The position numbers and the translations under genes were made by a program. Below the pieces are notes generated by a model that worked only from the letters and a program-made list of their open reading frames with translations, had not been told where the DNA came from and ran no database searches. A stretch of DNA of 64,000 nucleotides from assembly GCA_040183005.1 (NCBI GenBank), contig JAMPIW010000005.1, positions 1 through 64,000 on the forward strand. Direction: 5' to 3'. Of the stretch, positions 33,537 through 43,388 are shown piece after piece (positions within the stretch are counted from its first letter, which is position 1; each line of letters begins with the position of its first letter). This stretch comes from Gammaproteobacteria bacterium. GTDB taxonomy: Bacteria; Pseudomonadota; Gammaproteobacteria; Ga0077554; Ga007554.

Positions 33537-35255
33537 TTACGGCATGCAAAAAAACTGCAGCGCCGCGAGATCCCCCTCCAGCACTGCTTTCGCCTTGGGG
33601 GCATTCTGCTTCAGCCGCCAGATCCACTGATGCGCCTCTTGCAGATGGCGGGCATAGAGACTACGCCTGACATCGGCAGCCAGCGCGGAGCTGCCCTGCG
33701 GCACCGCCCGCAGGGCGTCGTTCAGGGAAAACTGTTCCTGCATGCCGGGGTCGCGTTCATGTATCCATGCGCCGCTGCGCAGGTCAAACGCGTACAGCGA
33801 GGTAAACAGATGGCCATGCTGCCCGATAAAATCCACGGCATCGATCACATACTCGGCCTCCAGGTCGTCCATCACGTAGTGGAAGCCCAATCGGCACCAG
33901 CCTGGCTTGATGCCAAAATAACCCTCGCGTACCGATTGCCGGTAGCGCTCCGAGGTCTCGCTGTCGATATCCAGCAGGCGATGCCCGTAAGGCCCGGCAC
34001 AGGAGCAGCCGGCGCGCGACTGGATGCCAAAAAGGTCGTTGAGTAGCGTGGTGACCAGTTTGGGATGCAGGTAACGGCCCTCCCCGTCTCTGACGTTAAA
34101 GGAAACAATCGCCAGGCGGCGCGCCGGGTCCGGATTGCCGAGAATCTCGATGTTGGGGTTGACCTTCCATTTTACGCAGGCACGCTGAAGCAGCGCTTGC
34201 TCGCGGACTTCGATCCGCTCCACTGTCACGGCCTGCTTCACCTGAAAGGCCAGCGCTGCCTTCATGGTCTGCAGGGCGCCTGGGGTGCCGGCCTTCTCGC
34301 GTTGTTCAATATCCTGAGTGAAGTCATGCTCCTCATAGCCCACGTAGTCCACCGTCCCGCCGCCTCCGACGCTGGGTGCCAGGTGGCGCTGATAGATCCG
34401 CTCGTTGAATATCAGCACACCACTCGAACCGGGACCGCCCAGGAACTTGTGGGGCGAGATAAAAACCGCATCCAGAGACGGATCGCCGCCATCGGGGCCA
34501 TGAGGCGGGTTCATATCGATATCCACATAGGGTCCGCTCGCCGCGAAGTCGAAGCAGGCCAAAGCGCCGTGGCGATGCAGCAGGCGCGCAATCTCGTGTA
34601 CAGACGAGATCATACCCGTGACATTAGAGGCGGCGGAAAATGAGCCGATACGCAGCCGGCCCTGGTAGGCAGGCTCTTGCAGCAGCGCCTCCAGATGCGC
34701 AAGATCGATACTGCCATCGGCAGCCATCTGAACCTTCACCACCGTAGCCAGACCCTCGCGCCAGGTGACCTCATTGGAGTGATGTTCGTAGGGGCCTACG
34801 AAGACCACGGGGGAGCACGCCTTCACAAAATAGGTAACGGCATCCACTTCATCGGCGCCGAGCCAGTCCCCGAGAATGCCAAACAACATCTGACGGGTGG
34901 CAGGCGGACAGGCTATTCCCACCAGTTGCTGGAACTTGTCGATGGCGCCGGTAGAACCGGTGCCGCAGGCGATGATACGGCCCTGCGGCCCCGCATTGAC
35001 CGCATCCTTGATGATCTGCTCCGCCTCGTGCAGGCGTTGCGTCATGCGCCGCCCAGTGATGTCATCCTCAGTGTGCGTGTTGGCGTAGCTGCGCTGCAGC
35101 TGTATCAGGTAGTTTTCTATGAAGTGGAGGCTGCGGCCGGAGGCGGTGTAGTCGCAATACACCATCAGGCGCTCGCCAAAGGGGGTCTGGAAGGGGGCGT
35201 CTATCCCCACAACCTGCGTGCGCAGAAAAGCAAAATCCAGCGGGGGAATATTCAT
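33537..35255 (-). CDS. class V aminotransferase-fold PLP enzyme (cysteine desulfurase-like)
   Basis: The 572-residue protein (ATG 35255, with GGAG 9 nt upstream; an ATG at 35276 is less well placed) has the class V PLP fold. Motifs are YCDYTASGRSLHFIENYL, ACGTGSTGAIDKFQQL, FDFAASGPYVDIDMN and the PLP-lysine region VFISPHKFLGGPGSSGVL. A cysteine loop GIQSRAGCSCAGPYGHRLL resembles the active-site Cys region of desulfurases. About 120 extra C-terminal residues extend beyond the usual ~400. Its substrate is unknown. It is transcribed alone. Confidence 0.85.
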   Translation of the reverse strand: MNIPPLDFAFLRTQVVGIDAPFQTPFGERLMVYCDYTASGRSLHFIENYLIQLQRSYANTHTEDDITGRRMTQRLHEAEQIIKDAVNAGPQGRIIACGTGSTGAIDKFQQLVGIACPPATRQMLFGILGDWLGADEVDAVTYFVKACSPVVFVGPYEHHSNEVTWREGLATVVKVQMAADGSIDLAHLEALLQEPAYQGRLRIGSFSAASNVTGMISSVHEIARLLHRHGALACFDFAASGPYVDIDMNPPHGPDGGDPSLDAVFISPHKFLGGPGSSGVLIFNERIYQRHLAPSVGGGGTVDYVGYEEHDFTQDIEQREKAGTPGALQTMKAALAFQVKQAVTVERIEVREQALLQRACVKWKVNPNIEILGNPDPARRLAIVSFNVRDGEGRYLHPKLVTTLLNDLFGIQSRAGCSCAGPYGHRLLDIDSETSERYRQSVREGYFGIKPGWCRLGFHYVMDDLEAEYVIDAVDFIGQHGHLFTSLYAFDLRSGAWIHERDPGMQEQFSLNDALRAVPQGSSALAADVRRSLYARHLQEAHQWIWRLKQNAPKAKAVLEGDLAALQFFCMP

Positions 35256-35276
35256 CGAATCGATAACTCCTTGCAT

Positions 35277-35737
35277 ATGGCAGTGAGGAAGCCCCCTAAG
35301 GACTCCGCCCAGGAACTCACACTTCCTTACCTGCTTTAACCATCCAGGGTATTTATAAATTATTATCCAACATTATCACTATAAATAACAAGGTCAATAA
35401 AGGCGCGCCCAGAAACCAGGTCGTCTTTCAACAGGCGGGATTAGAGGTGTTATTGGCATTAGTGGGAGAAACTTTAGGGAGGCTGGCTCATAAGCCAAAG
35501 GGCACAAAAAGTACGCGGTTTGTGCCATAACACAGCAGATGTGGCACCAGGTGTTCGGCCGCACCGATGCCTGGCAGCATCCGGGCCGCCAGACCTTTTC
35601 CCAATCCTTCTCGACGATATTCCGAATCGCGCGGCGTTTTTATGAGGGGCGCGCTCAAAAACCAAGTGCAACATTTTTAGGGGGGCGGAAAGGGTGGCAA
35701 AAGCTGGCACCAAGGAACCGAAATAACCACCTATTAA
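35277..35737. other. divergent intergenic region without a supported gene
   Basis: Short overlapping frames here have no recognisable motif. The region separates the minus-strand aminotransferase from plus-strand genes and should hold both promoters, but I see no strong box. Confidence 0.5.
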
Positions 35738-35896
35738 GTGCCTTCCTTCATCTCACAGATTCATCAACTTATCGAAGAGCACCCTCTCGTATTTGCAGCA
35801 TGGTTGGGGATGGTATTATTAGTTTCGGCCGCTTTTGTGTACAAAGGCATGCAGCGTCGCGCCACAACCCACATGAGTCCGGAGACAGAACCGCCC

Positions 35897-37480
35897 ATGA
35901 ATGCCAGCCAAAACGCCCCTCTGATCCGCTCACTGCAAAACCCAGCACTATATGACCATCCGGCACAATGTTTCGAGGTCATCGAAACGCACATCTCCTG
36001 GGTAATACTGACCGGCCCCTATGCCTATAAGATTAAAAAGCCGGTAGACCTGGGATTCCTCGACTTCTCCACTCTGGAAAAACGCCGCTATTACTGCGAA
36101 GAGGAGCTGCGTCTCAACCGGCGCCTCGCACCGCAGCTTTATATCGGGCTTGCCGCTATCACGGGCAGCCCTGCCAAGCCCGCCTTAAATGGCGCGGGGC
36201 CACCCTTCGAGTATGCGGTCAAAATGGCGCAGTTCCCGCAAGAGGCGCAGCTCGACCGTGTCATGACCCACGGCGGACTCCGGCCCGTACATATCGACAG
36301 CCTTGCGCAACTCATTGCCGGATTCCATCAACGCATTGCCATTGCCGGACAAGACACCCCCTACGGTAGCCCCACGAATGTCTATCAGCCGGTGGAGGAA
36401 AATTTCTTACATATACGGCCACATCTCACCGAACCCGCCAGCATTGAACAACTCGAACGCCTACACACCTGGAGCGAGACCGAAAATACCCGCCTTCTGC
36501 CCTTGTTGCAGCAGCGCAAGGCGGACGGCTTTATCCGTGAATGCCACGGCGACATGCACCTGGCCAATATGGCGTTGCTGGATGACCAGATAACCATCTT
36601 CGATTGCCTGGAATTCAACGAAAACCTGCGCTGGATAGATGTGATGAGCGAGGCGGCCTTTCTGATGATGGACCTCGACAACCGCGGCGCGAGCACGCTG
36701 GGGTGGCGCTTCCTCAATGCCTATCTCGCCGCCAACGGCGATTACCCGGGGTTGCACCTGCTGCGCTACTATCTGGTCTACCGCGCCCTGGTCCGCGCCA
36801 AGGTGGCATGCATCCGGCTCGGGCAAGCCAGTCTGAGCGAAGAGGAAAGACGCGCTGCCCGCCTGCAATACCAGCGCTATGCTGGTTTGGCCGAAAGCTA
36901 CACGCAACCCCGTGCGACGCCGCTAATCATCACCCACGGCCCGTCCGGCTCCGGCAAGACTACCCATACCCAGCGGCTGCTCGAAACATTGGGCGCCATC
37001 CGCGTGCGTTCTGATGTGGAGCGCAAACGCCTGTTCGGCCTTAACCCGGAAGCGCGCACGGCTGCCGGCATCGGCACCAGCCTGTACACAGCCGATACCA
37101 GCCACCGCACCTATCAATACCTCGCCGGCCTGGCGCGCACCATCATCGAATCCGGCTATCCGGCGATTATCGACGCCGCCTTTCTCAAACGCGCGCAACG
37201 CGACATGTTTCACGAGCTCGCCGCGCACTTAGGCGTACCCTTGGTAATCCTCAACTACCACGCGCCCGAAGCCGTGCTGCGCGCGCGCATCACCCAGCGG
37301 GCGCAAGAAGGCCATGACGCATCGGAGGCGGATATCAAGGTGTTCGAACACCAACTCGCCACTTTCGAACCCATTACGCCGGAAGAATCGGCCCATGCGC
37401 TGAGTATTCACAGCGAACATCCGCCCGAGCCGGAAAAAATCCGGGAGTTTATTGAAATCCGGGGTAAAATAAGCCACTGA
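35897..37480 (+). CDS. bifunctional aminoglycoside phosphotransferase-like/AAA ATPase protein
   Basis: From ATG 35897 the product is 527 residues. The N-terminal kinase-like half starts with VIETHISWVILTGPYAYKIK, and ECHGDMHLANMALLDDQ with IFDCLEFNENLRWIDVMSE forms the phosphotransferase catalytic and metal loops. The C-terminal half is a P-loop kinase with THGPSGSGKTTHTQRLL. This two-domain family is widespread and uncharacterised. The frame extends upstream to a GTG at 35738, adding a predicted membrane helix (HPLVFAAWLGMVLLVSAAFV) like the start of membrane rhodaneses; whether it is translated is unclear. Confidence 0.85.
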   Translation: MNASQNAPLIRSLQNPALYDHPAQCFEVIETHISWVILTGPYAYKIKKPVDLGFLDFSTLEKRRYYCEEELRLNRRLAPQLYIGLAAITGSPAKPALNGAGPPFEYAVKMAQFPQEAQLDRVMTHGGLRPVHIDSLAQLIAGFHQRIAIAGQDTPYGSPTNVYQPVEENFLHIRPHLTEPASIEQLERLHTWSETENTRLLPLLQQRKADGFIRECHGDMHLANMALLDDQITIFDCLEFNENLRWIDVMSEAAFLMMDLDNRGASTLGWRFLNAYLAANGDYPGLHLLRYYLVYRALVRAKVACIRLGQASLSEEERRAARLQYQRYAGLAESYTQPRATPLIITHGPSGSGKTTHTQRLLETLGAIRVRSDVERKRLFGLNPEARTAAGIGTSLYTADTSHRTYQYLAGLARTIIESGYPAIIDAAFLKRAQRDMFHELAAHLGVPLVILNYHAPEAVLRARITQRAQEGHDASEADIKVFEHQLATFEPITPEESAHALSIHSEHPPEPEKIREFIEIRGKISH

Positions 37481-37560
37481 GAACCGTACAAAAACCCCAA
37501 CCTTGTCATCGCATTGTGTCGCAAGTACTATGACATCTTTTGCAGTCGCGGAGATTTCCC

Positions 37561-38436
37561 ATGTTTCACGGTAGTATGGTGGCCTTGGTCACCCCCATGC
37601 ACGCGGACGGCTCGCTGGATCACAACAGCTTGGCCAGTCTCATCGAATTTCACGTCGAGAACGGTACTGACGCCATCGTCGCAGTCGGCACGACGGGCGA
37701 ATCAGCCACGCTCGACATGAAAGAGCATAGTGACCTGCTGCGCGAGATAGTTGACCGGGTGCGCGGGCGCATACCGGTAATCGCCGGCACCGGTGCCAAT
37801 TGCACCCGCGAGGCCATCGAACTGACACGTTGCGCGATGGAAGCCGGGGCCGACGCCTGCCTGCTGGTGACCCCGTATTACAACAAGCCCACCCAAGAGG
37901 GACTTTATCTGCACCACAAGGCGATTGCCGGCGCCGTGCCCATCCCGCAAATACTCTATAATGTACCGGGACGCACCGCATGTGACATGCTGCCGGAGAC
38001 GGTGGAGCGCCTATCCAGCATTTCCAACATCGTCGGCATCAAGGAGGCAACTGGCAATCTGGAACGCGGGCGGGAGATTCTTGAGCGCTGCGGCGGCCGC
38101 CTTGACCTCTACTCGGGCGACGATGCCACCGCCATGGAGCTGATATTAATGGGAGCCAAGGGCGACATCTCGGTGACGGCCAACGTGGCGCCCCGGGCCA
38201 TGCACGAAATGTGCGCCGCCGCGCTTCGGGGCGACCGTGAACAGGCACACGCCATCAACCACCGTCTCATGGCCCTGCACCGGGATTTGTTCGTCGAGTC
38301 CAACCCCATTCCCGTGAAATGGGCATTGTATGAAATGGGGCTGATACCACCCGGCATCCGCCTGCCATTGACTGTGCTCTCGGAACGCCACCATAACACC
38401 GTCAGAGCCGCCTTGCGCGAAGCCGGCGTGCTATAA
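37561..38436 (+). CDS. dapA: 4-hydroxy-tetrahydrodipicolinate synthase
   Basis: The 291-residue enzyme starts the lysine/diaminopimelate branch by condensing pyruvate with aspartate semialdehyde. Seen are [14 protein letters not shown] (substrate loop), [24 protein letters not shown] with the catalytic Tyr, and the Schiff-base Lys in [10 protein letters not shown]. The ATG at 37561 begins [13 protein letters not shown], the usual N-terminus; an earlier start at 37540 is unlikely. bamC follows by 65 nt, a classical pairing. Confidence 0.96.
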   Translation: MFHGSMVALVTPMHADGSLDHNSLASLIEFHVENGTDAIVAVGTTGESATLDMKEHSDLLREIVDRVRGRIPVIAGTGANCTREAIELTRCAMEAGADACLLVTPYYNKPTQEGLYLHHKAIAGAVPIPQILYNVPGRTACDMLPETVERLSSISNIVGIKEATGNLERGREILERCGGRLDLYSGDDATAMELILMGAKGDISVTANVAPRAMHEMCAAALRGDREQAHAINHRLMALHRDLFVESNPIPVKWALYEMGLIPPGIRLPLTVLSERHHNTVRAALREAGVL

Positions 38437-38501
38437 TTTTCGGCATCAGGAATCGGCAAGGGAATACCCTCCGCAGCAAAAACCACAGGATCACCGAAAA
38501 T

Positions 38502-39638
38502 ATGCCGTTTATCCATCGCGTGCTCAGGGCTGGTGCAATTGCATCGTGTGTCGTGGCAATTTCAGCATGCAGCATGGTTTCCAGCAAGGAAGCCGAATAC
38601 AAAAAGAGCACATCGCTACCTTCTCTGGAAGTACCACCGGACCTTATTGCTCCGGCGATAGATGACAACGCCATCATCCCGGGCCGCACATCAGGTGGCA
38701 TAGCGGCGCCTTCTCCGCCTTCTCCATTGAACAGTGCGCCCATCGCGCCTCAAGAAACACGTGCAGACAAGCTGCTCGCTCCAACGTCGGGCAATATCCG
38801 TGTCGAGCGTGACGGCAGCCTGCGCTGGCTGGTCATCAAGGAAGACCCTGCCCAGCTATGGCCGAAAGTGCGCAGTTTCCTGGCGGAAAGCGGTTTTGCC
38901 ATAACAAAAGAAGAACCGCGCCTGGGCATCCTGGACACCGACTGGGTGGAAAACCGCCCCGGCACCGGAAAAGGCGGACCGAGTTCCTTCTTGCGCAAGT
39001 CGCTTGATTTTCTGCATTCATCTTCCACGCGCGACACGTTCCGCGTGCGCCTGGAGTCCGGCGCGACACCCGGCACTACCGAACTCTACCTGAGTCACCG
39101 TGGCATGGTGCAGGTAGTAAAAGGCGACTCGGTGAACTGGCTGCCCCGCCCGTCCGACCCTGAACTGGAGGCCGAGATGCTCAAGCGCCTGGCGCTGAAT
39201 TTAGGCACGGGTGAAACCAAGGCCCAAGAGATCAAAAACGAGCTGACCGGCCAACCCGCGCCGCGCGCCACCCTGGCCAACGACACGCAGGGCCAACTCA
39301 CACTGACCCTGCAAGAGGAATACGCCAACGCCTGGCGCCGCACCGGCCAAGCACTCGATCATATGGGTCTCAAGGTAGAAGACCAGGACCGCGCCAAAGG
39401 CATCTATCAGGTGCGTTTCAGTGGCACTGTTGCCCAGGACGGAGAAAAGCAGGGACTCTTCTCCAAGCTGTTCTCCTCGGACTCGGACGACAAAAAAACA
39501 GGCGTTTCATATCAGATCAATCTGGTAAGCCAGGGGGACAAGGAAACGCGCATTATCGCGCTGGACATGGCAGGCGGCCGCGACAACTCGCCCATGGCGC
39601 AGCGCCTCCTGACGCTGCTGCATGAACAACTGAAATAA
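38502..39638 (+). CDS. bamC: outer-membrane assembly lipoprotein BamC
   Basis: This 378-residue lipoprotein of the BAM complex has the lipobox ISAC (Cys23). An unstructured N-terminal segment (EYKKSTSLPSLEVPPDL) follows; in E. coli this part contacts BamD. Two helix-grip domains follow, the first with DGSLRWLVIKEDPAQLWPKV and the second with AWRRTGQALDHMGLKVEDQD. Gene order dapA-bamC is conserved in gammaproteobacteria. The next start codon is 6 nt away. Confidence 0.93.
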   Translation: MPFIHRVLRAGAIASCVVAISACSMVSSKEAEYKKSTSLPSLEVPPDLIAPAIDDNAIIPGRTSGGIAAPSPPSPLNSAPIAPQETRADKLLAPTSGNIRVERDGSLRWLVIKEDPAQLWPKVRSFLAESGFAITKEEPRLGILDTDWVENRPGTGKGGPSSFLRKSLDFLHSSSTRDTFRVRLESGATPGTTELYLSHRGMVQVVKGDSVNWLPRPSDPELEAEMLKRLALNLGTGETKAQEIKNELTGQPAPRATLANDTQGQLTLTLQEEYANAWRRTGQALDHMGLKVEDQDRAKGIYQVRFSGTVAQDGEKQGLFSKLFSSDSDDKKTGVSYQINLVSQGDKETRIIALDMAGGRDNSPMAQRLLTLLHEQLK

Positions 39639-39643
39639 GGTTC

Positions 39644-40405
39644 GTGCGTTTCGCATCCCTCGGTAGCGGCAGCCAGGGCAACGGCGCCCTGGTGGAAAAG
39701 GGCGGCACGTGCATCCTTGTCGACTGCGGCTTTTCCGTCGCAGAAACAGAGCAGCGCCTGGCACGGCTAGGCAGACGGCCCGAGAACATCAGCGCCATAG
39801 TGATCACCCACGAACACGGTGACCACGTGAGCGGCGTGGGTCCCCTGGTCAAGAAATACGGATTGCAGGTATGGGCCACCGCCGGAACCGCCCAACATAA
39901 GTGGCTGCGCAACCTGCCGGGATTGCACCGTTTCAGCAGCTATAAACCCTTTGAAATAGGCGACCTGCAGGTGCAACCCTTTCTCGTACCGCATGACGCG
40001 CGCGAACCTACGCACTTCGTCTTTAGCGACGGTGCGCGCCGTCTTGGCATGTTGACGGATATCGGCCGCAGCATGCCGCACATCGAGCAACAGTTGACCG
40101 GCTGCGACGCACTGATGCTGGAAAGCAATTACGACGTAGATATGCTTGCGAATGGCGAATACTCAAAAAAACTGAAGCAGCGCGTCGGCGGCCCCTATGG
40201 GCATCTGAGCAATATACAAGCCGCAGAGTTGCTGGCGCAACTGGATTGCTCGCGGCTACAACACCTGGTAGCAGCGCACCTGAGCGCAAAAAATAATACG
40301 CCCGACCTGGCGCGCGCGGCACTCTCGAAAGTGATGGGTTGCGAACCGGACTGGATAGCCATCGCGGAACAGGACAAAGGTCTGGCGTGGCGCGAGATTT
40401 TGTGA
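39644..40405 (+). CDS. MBL-fold metallo-hydrolase (YycJ/VicX-like)
   Basis: The 253-residue protein begins at GTG 39644 with VRFASLGSGSQGNGALVEKG. The metal motif is THEHGDHVSGVG, followed later by the ligand loop MLESNYDVDM, with GHLSNIQAAELL. This resembles the YycJ-type metallo-beta-lactamase fold proteins, likely acting on phosphodiesters. It lies between bamC (5-nt gap) and purC, an order common in gammaproteobacteria. The exact substrate is unknown. Confidence 0.9.
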   Translation: MRFASLGSGSQGNGALVEKGGTCILVDCGFSVAETEQRLARLGRRPENISAIVITHEHGDHVSGVGPLVKKYGLQVWATAGTAQHKWLRNLPGLHRFSSYKPFEIGDLQVQPFLVPHDAREPTHFVFSDGARRLGMLTDIGRSMPHIEQQLTGCDALMLESNYDVDMLANGEYSKKLKQRVGGPYGHLSNIQAAELLAQLDCSRLQHLVAAHLSAKNNTPDLARAALSKVMGCEPDWIAIAEQDKGLAWREIL

Positions 40406-40445
40406 ATTCCAAACCTGTATTTTTTCAAATTTGTGAGAACGTGCA

Positions 40446-41174
40446 ATGCAAAAACTAGCTGAACTCTATTCCGGCAAAGCCAAAACAGTTTATGCCACCG
40501 ATGACGCGGATCGAGTGATCATGCACTTTCGTGATGACACATCAGCCTTTGATGGACAGAAAATCGTCCAACTGGCGCGCAAGGGCATGGTCAACAACAA
40601 ATTCAATGCCTTTATCATGGGCAAACTGGCGGAAGCGGGTGTGCCCACGCATTTCGATTGCCTGCTGTCCGACAACGAATCCCTGGTCAAAAAGATGGAG
40701 ATGATCCCCATCGAATGCGTTGTGCGCAACATCGCCGCAGGGAGCCTTTGCAAGCGGCTGGGCATCCCCGAAGGCACAGAACTGTCACCAGCAACGCTCG
40801 AATTCTTCCTCAAAAACGACGCCCTGCATGACCCGATGATCAACGAATACCATATCAGAGCCTTCAACTGGGCAACGGATGCTGAAGTCGAGCGCATGAA
40901 AGACCTTACCTTCCGCGCCAACTATGTCCTCAAAACTATCTTTCTGGAAGCGGACATTCTGCTGGTGGATTACAAGCTGGAATTCGGCCGTTTTCATGGC
41001 GAGATAGTGCTAGGCGACGAATTCAGCCCCGACGGCTGCCGCTTGTGGGACGCCGCAACTCGCAAAAAACTCGACAAGGACCGCTTCCGCCAGGATCTGG
41101 GCAATGTCATCGAAGCCTACGAAGAAGTCGCCCGGCGGTTGGGCGTGGATTTGACATCATTGCCACACCCGTAA
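40446..41174 (+). CDS. purC: SAICAR synthetase
   Basis: The 242-residue enzyme of purine synthesis joins CAIR with aspartate. Diagnostic segments are [49 protein letters not shown] and [20 protein letters not shown] with [12 protein letters not shown]. Length and start (ATG 40446) are typical. A REP-like hairpin follows 26 nt after the stop. Confidence 0.96.
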   Translation: MQKLAELYSGKAKTVYATDDADRVIMHFRDDTSAFDGQKIVQLARKGMVNNKFNAFIMGKLAEAGVPTHFDCLLSDNESLVKKMEMIPIECVVRNIAAGSLCKRLGIPEGTELSPATLEFFLKNDALHDPMINEYHIRAFNWATDAEVERMKDLTFRANYVLKTIFLEADILLVDYKLEFGRFHGEIVLGDEFSPDGCRLWDAATRKKLDKDRFRQDLGNVIEAYEEVARRLGVDLTSLPHP

Positions 41175-41199
41175 CCACCCCGCATTTCGTAACATCCGC

Positions 41200-41236
41200 T
41201 GTAGGAGCGGCCCCTTCGCGAACCCGCTCCTACAGC
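41200..41236. repeat. REP-like hairpin between purC and the porin gene
   Basis: CTGTAGGAGCGG and CCGCTCCTACAG form a perfect 12-bp stem with a 13-nt loop. The sequence resembles the TGTAGGAGCGG REP elements of Pseudomonas and relatives. It lies between two convergent genes and could act as a bidirectional stop, though T-runs are lacking. Confidence 0.7.
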
Positions 41237-41251
41237 CACCCCACTAACAAA

Positions 41252-42529
41252 TCAAAACTGCACATCCGCCATCAGCCAAAACTTGTCGATGTCTTTGGCC
41301 AGGGTTGACGTGTTGCGCGCCACATTGGTTGCGTTGGCATCAGCGCTATAGGCGGCATATTTGGCGGTAAGCACTAATGACTTGTTGATCTTCTTCGCCG
41401 CCTGCAGATTCCATTCGGAGCCATAGTCGTAACCAAGATTATCGGAAGAATACTTGCGATAAACAGCCGTCAGGTTGACGCCGCCGAGAATTGTGCCGGC
41501 GCTCAGGAAGGTATCTTTAATCCCATCGTTTGGTGTGGCCAGAAACTTGTCCGCCCAACCGTTAAAGGCATGCAGCGTGGCCAAGGGAGTAGCAAACCCG
41601 TAGGTGCCGTTACCGCTCAACACTTCGTGACCAAGTTTGACCTGCACATCGCTGACATCGACACCCGCCATCAGGTTGGTGTAATCACCGTCCACCGTGC
41701 TCGCACCACCCGCGTACTTGCTTTGTTTGGCATATTCCGCAGTGTATAAAAATTTCACTCCCATTGACTCAGGCTTGTAGCCGCCATCAAACCGCAATCC
41801 GAGGGTTTTGTTGGATAGCGTGTTGGAAATGGTCTGTACCTTGTCGTAATCCAGAAAATAGCCATAGCCCACGATTGATACCGGTGCAAATCCCTTATAG
41901 GCAATATTCAGCAGTTCACTCGACATATTAAGATCACGCTGCGGACTGTTTTCCCCGAAAATGCGCCTGACATTCATGACATGCCCATAAAATATCGTGG
42001 TATCCGGCAGCGAATTATTGGTTACCGTGAAGGCATCAAAGGCTTGAGCATTCTGGCGCCACTCCACCGTGCCGATGAAACGCTGATTATCGAGATTGAT
42101 ACCTTGGCGGCCATACTTGAAAACGGTGTCAGGCAATCCTTTATAGCTTAAAAAGGCCTGCTGCACCTGCGCACTCTCGGGATCAGCAACAGTCGGGTAT
42201 TGTGTCCGGCCGTTTACCGTGCTGTTATAGTGTTCACTGCCTACCACACGCACATCCTGAAGTTGTATGAACCCCGCCAAATTCAGGTAATCGCCCGTCA
42301 TATAGCCTAGCCGCGTGCGCAGTGTCGACGCTCCCGCCTGTTCGGTCTTGGTCGCATCATCCACCCATTCATAACGATAACGGAGTTGCCCGGAAACCTT
42401 GCCAGTGCTTAGCGCCTCGACCAGCGTATCTGCGGCATAAGCCACCGGCATGGATGCGGCCATACCTCCAACTGTCAGAGCGACGAAAAGAGAAGGATTA
42501 AACAGCGTGTTGGAAATACCTTTTTTCAT
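41252..42529 (-). CDS. outer-membrane beta-barrel porin in the nitrate uptake operon
   Basis: The 425-residue protein has a signal peptide ending PVAYAAD (about residue 32), then GKVSGQLRYRYEWVDD and strands rich in alternating aromatic residues. It ends with the phenylalanine-terminated strand KFWLMADVQF, typical of barrels inserted by BAM. It resembles alginate-export/OprD-like porins. It is the last gene of nrtA-nrtB-nrtD-porin, 40 nt after the ATPase gene, which suggests it admits nitrate or another small solute. Substrate inferred from context. Confidence 0.82.
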   Translation of the reverse strand: MKKGISNTLFNPSLFVALTVGGMAASMPVAYAADTLVEALSTGKVSGQLRYRYEWVDDATKTEQAGASTLRTRLGYMTGDYLNLAGFIQLQDVRVVGSEHYNSTVNGRTQYPTVADPESAQVQQAFLSYKGLPDTVFKYGRQGINLDNQRFIGTVEWRQNAQAFDAFTVTNNSLPDTTIFYGHVMNVRRIFGENSPQRDLNMSSELLNIAYKGFAPVSIVGYGYFLDYDKVQTISNTLSNKTLGLRFDGGYKPESMGVKFLYTAEYAKQSKYAGGASTVDGDYTNLMAGVDVSDVQVKLGHEVLSGNGTYGFATPLATLHAFNGWADKFLATPNDGIKDTFLSAGTILGGVNLTAVYRKYSSDNLGYDYGSEWNLQAAKKINKSLVLTAKYAAYSADANATNVARNTSTLAKDIDKFWLMADVQF

Positions 42530-42569
42530 GATTTATACCCCAGGTTATAACTAATAATTTAAAAAATAA

Positions 42570-43361
42570 TCAAGCCGCTTCTTTCTTGTGCCGAGCATAC
42601 AAGAACTTCAACACCTCACCGCGCAGGTGAACATAACGCGCGTCCTCGGCCAACGACAGGCGATCGCGCGGACGCGGGAGATTGACCTCCAATATCTCGC
42701 CTATCGTTGCCGCCGGGCCGTTAGTCATCATGACGATGCGGTCGGATAACAGCACCGCCTCATCCACGTCATGCGTCACCATAATGGCTGTGCTACCCAA
42801 TGCCGCGACAATACGCATCAGCTCATCCTGGAGATGGGCACGCGTAAGCGCATCCAGCGCACCAAAAGGCTCATCAAGCAGCAACACCTTGGGCTGCATG
42901 GAGAGCGCCCGTGCAATGCCGACACGCTGTTTCATGCCACCCGAGATCTCATGCGGCAGCTTATACATGGCGTGCCCCAGGCCAACCAACTCCAATGCCT
43001 CCTTTGTGCGTTTCTTCAGGCTCGCCTTATCCTCCTTACGGCCAAACACGCGCTCCACTGCAAGATGGACATTGTCAAAACAGGTCAGCCAAGGAAGCAA
43101 AGAATGATTTTGAAATACCACGGCACGATCCGGGCCGGGACCTGCAATCTCACGGCCTGCGCAAAACAAGGCCCCGCCGGTGGCATCTATCAATCCTGCC
43201 ACCAGGTTAAGCAATGTTGATTTTCCGCAACCTGAATGCCCAATGATGGAAATGAACTCACCCTGATCAACACCCAAATCGACATCCTTTAGTGCAACGA
43301 ATTTTCCTTTTTTTGTTTCAAAAGCCATTTGCACTTTTTCTACCTGAACATATTTATTCAT
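42570..43361 (-). CDS. nrtD: nitrate ABC transporter ATP-binding protein (NrtD-type)
   Basis: The 263-residue ATPase has Walker A GHSGCGKSTLLNLVAG, the signature SGGMKQRVGIARALS, Walker B VLLLDEPFGALD and the switch His in VTHDVDEAV. It lacks the substrate-binding-like C-terminal domain of cyanobacterial NrtC, so it matches NrtD. It energises the permease encoded directly upstream (27 nt). Sulfonate or taurine ATPases are similar, but the NrtA partner and NasT point to nitrate or nitrite. Confidence 0.9.
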   Translation of the reverse strand: MNKYVQVEKVQMAFETKKGKFVALKDVDLGVDQGEFISIIGHSGCGKSTLLNLVAGLIDATGGALFCAGREIAGPGPDRAVVFQNHSLLPWLTCFDNVHLAVERVFGRKEDKASLKKRTKEALELVGLGHAMYKLPHEISGGMKQRVGIARALSMQPKVLLLDEPFGALDALTRAHLQDELMRIVAALGSTAIMVTHDVDEAVLLSDRIVMMTNGPAATIGEILEVNLPRPRDRLSLAEDARYVHLRGEVLKFLYARHKKEAA

Positions 43362-43388
43362 GATTAGGTTTCCTAATATTACAAAGGA

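Noticed and set aside
35474-35713. A 79-codon minus-strand frame in the intergenic region
   Set aside because: Its composition is typical of random GC-rich sequence, with no start context or family.
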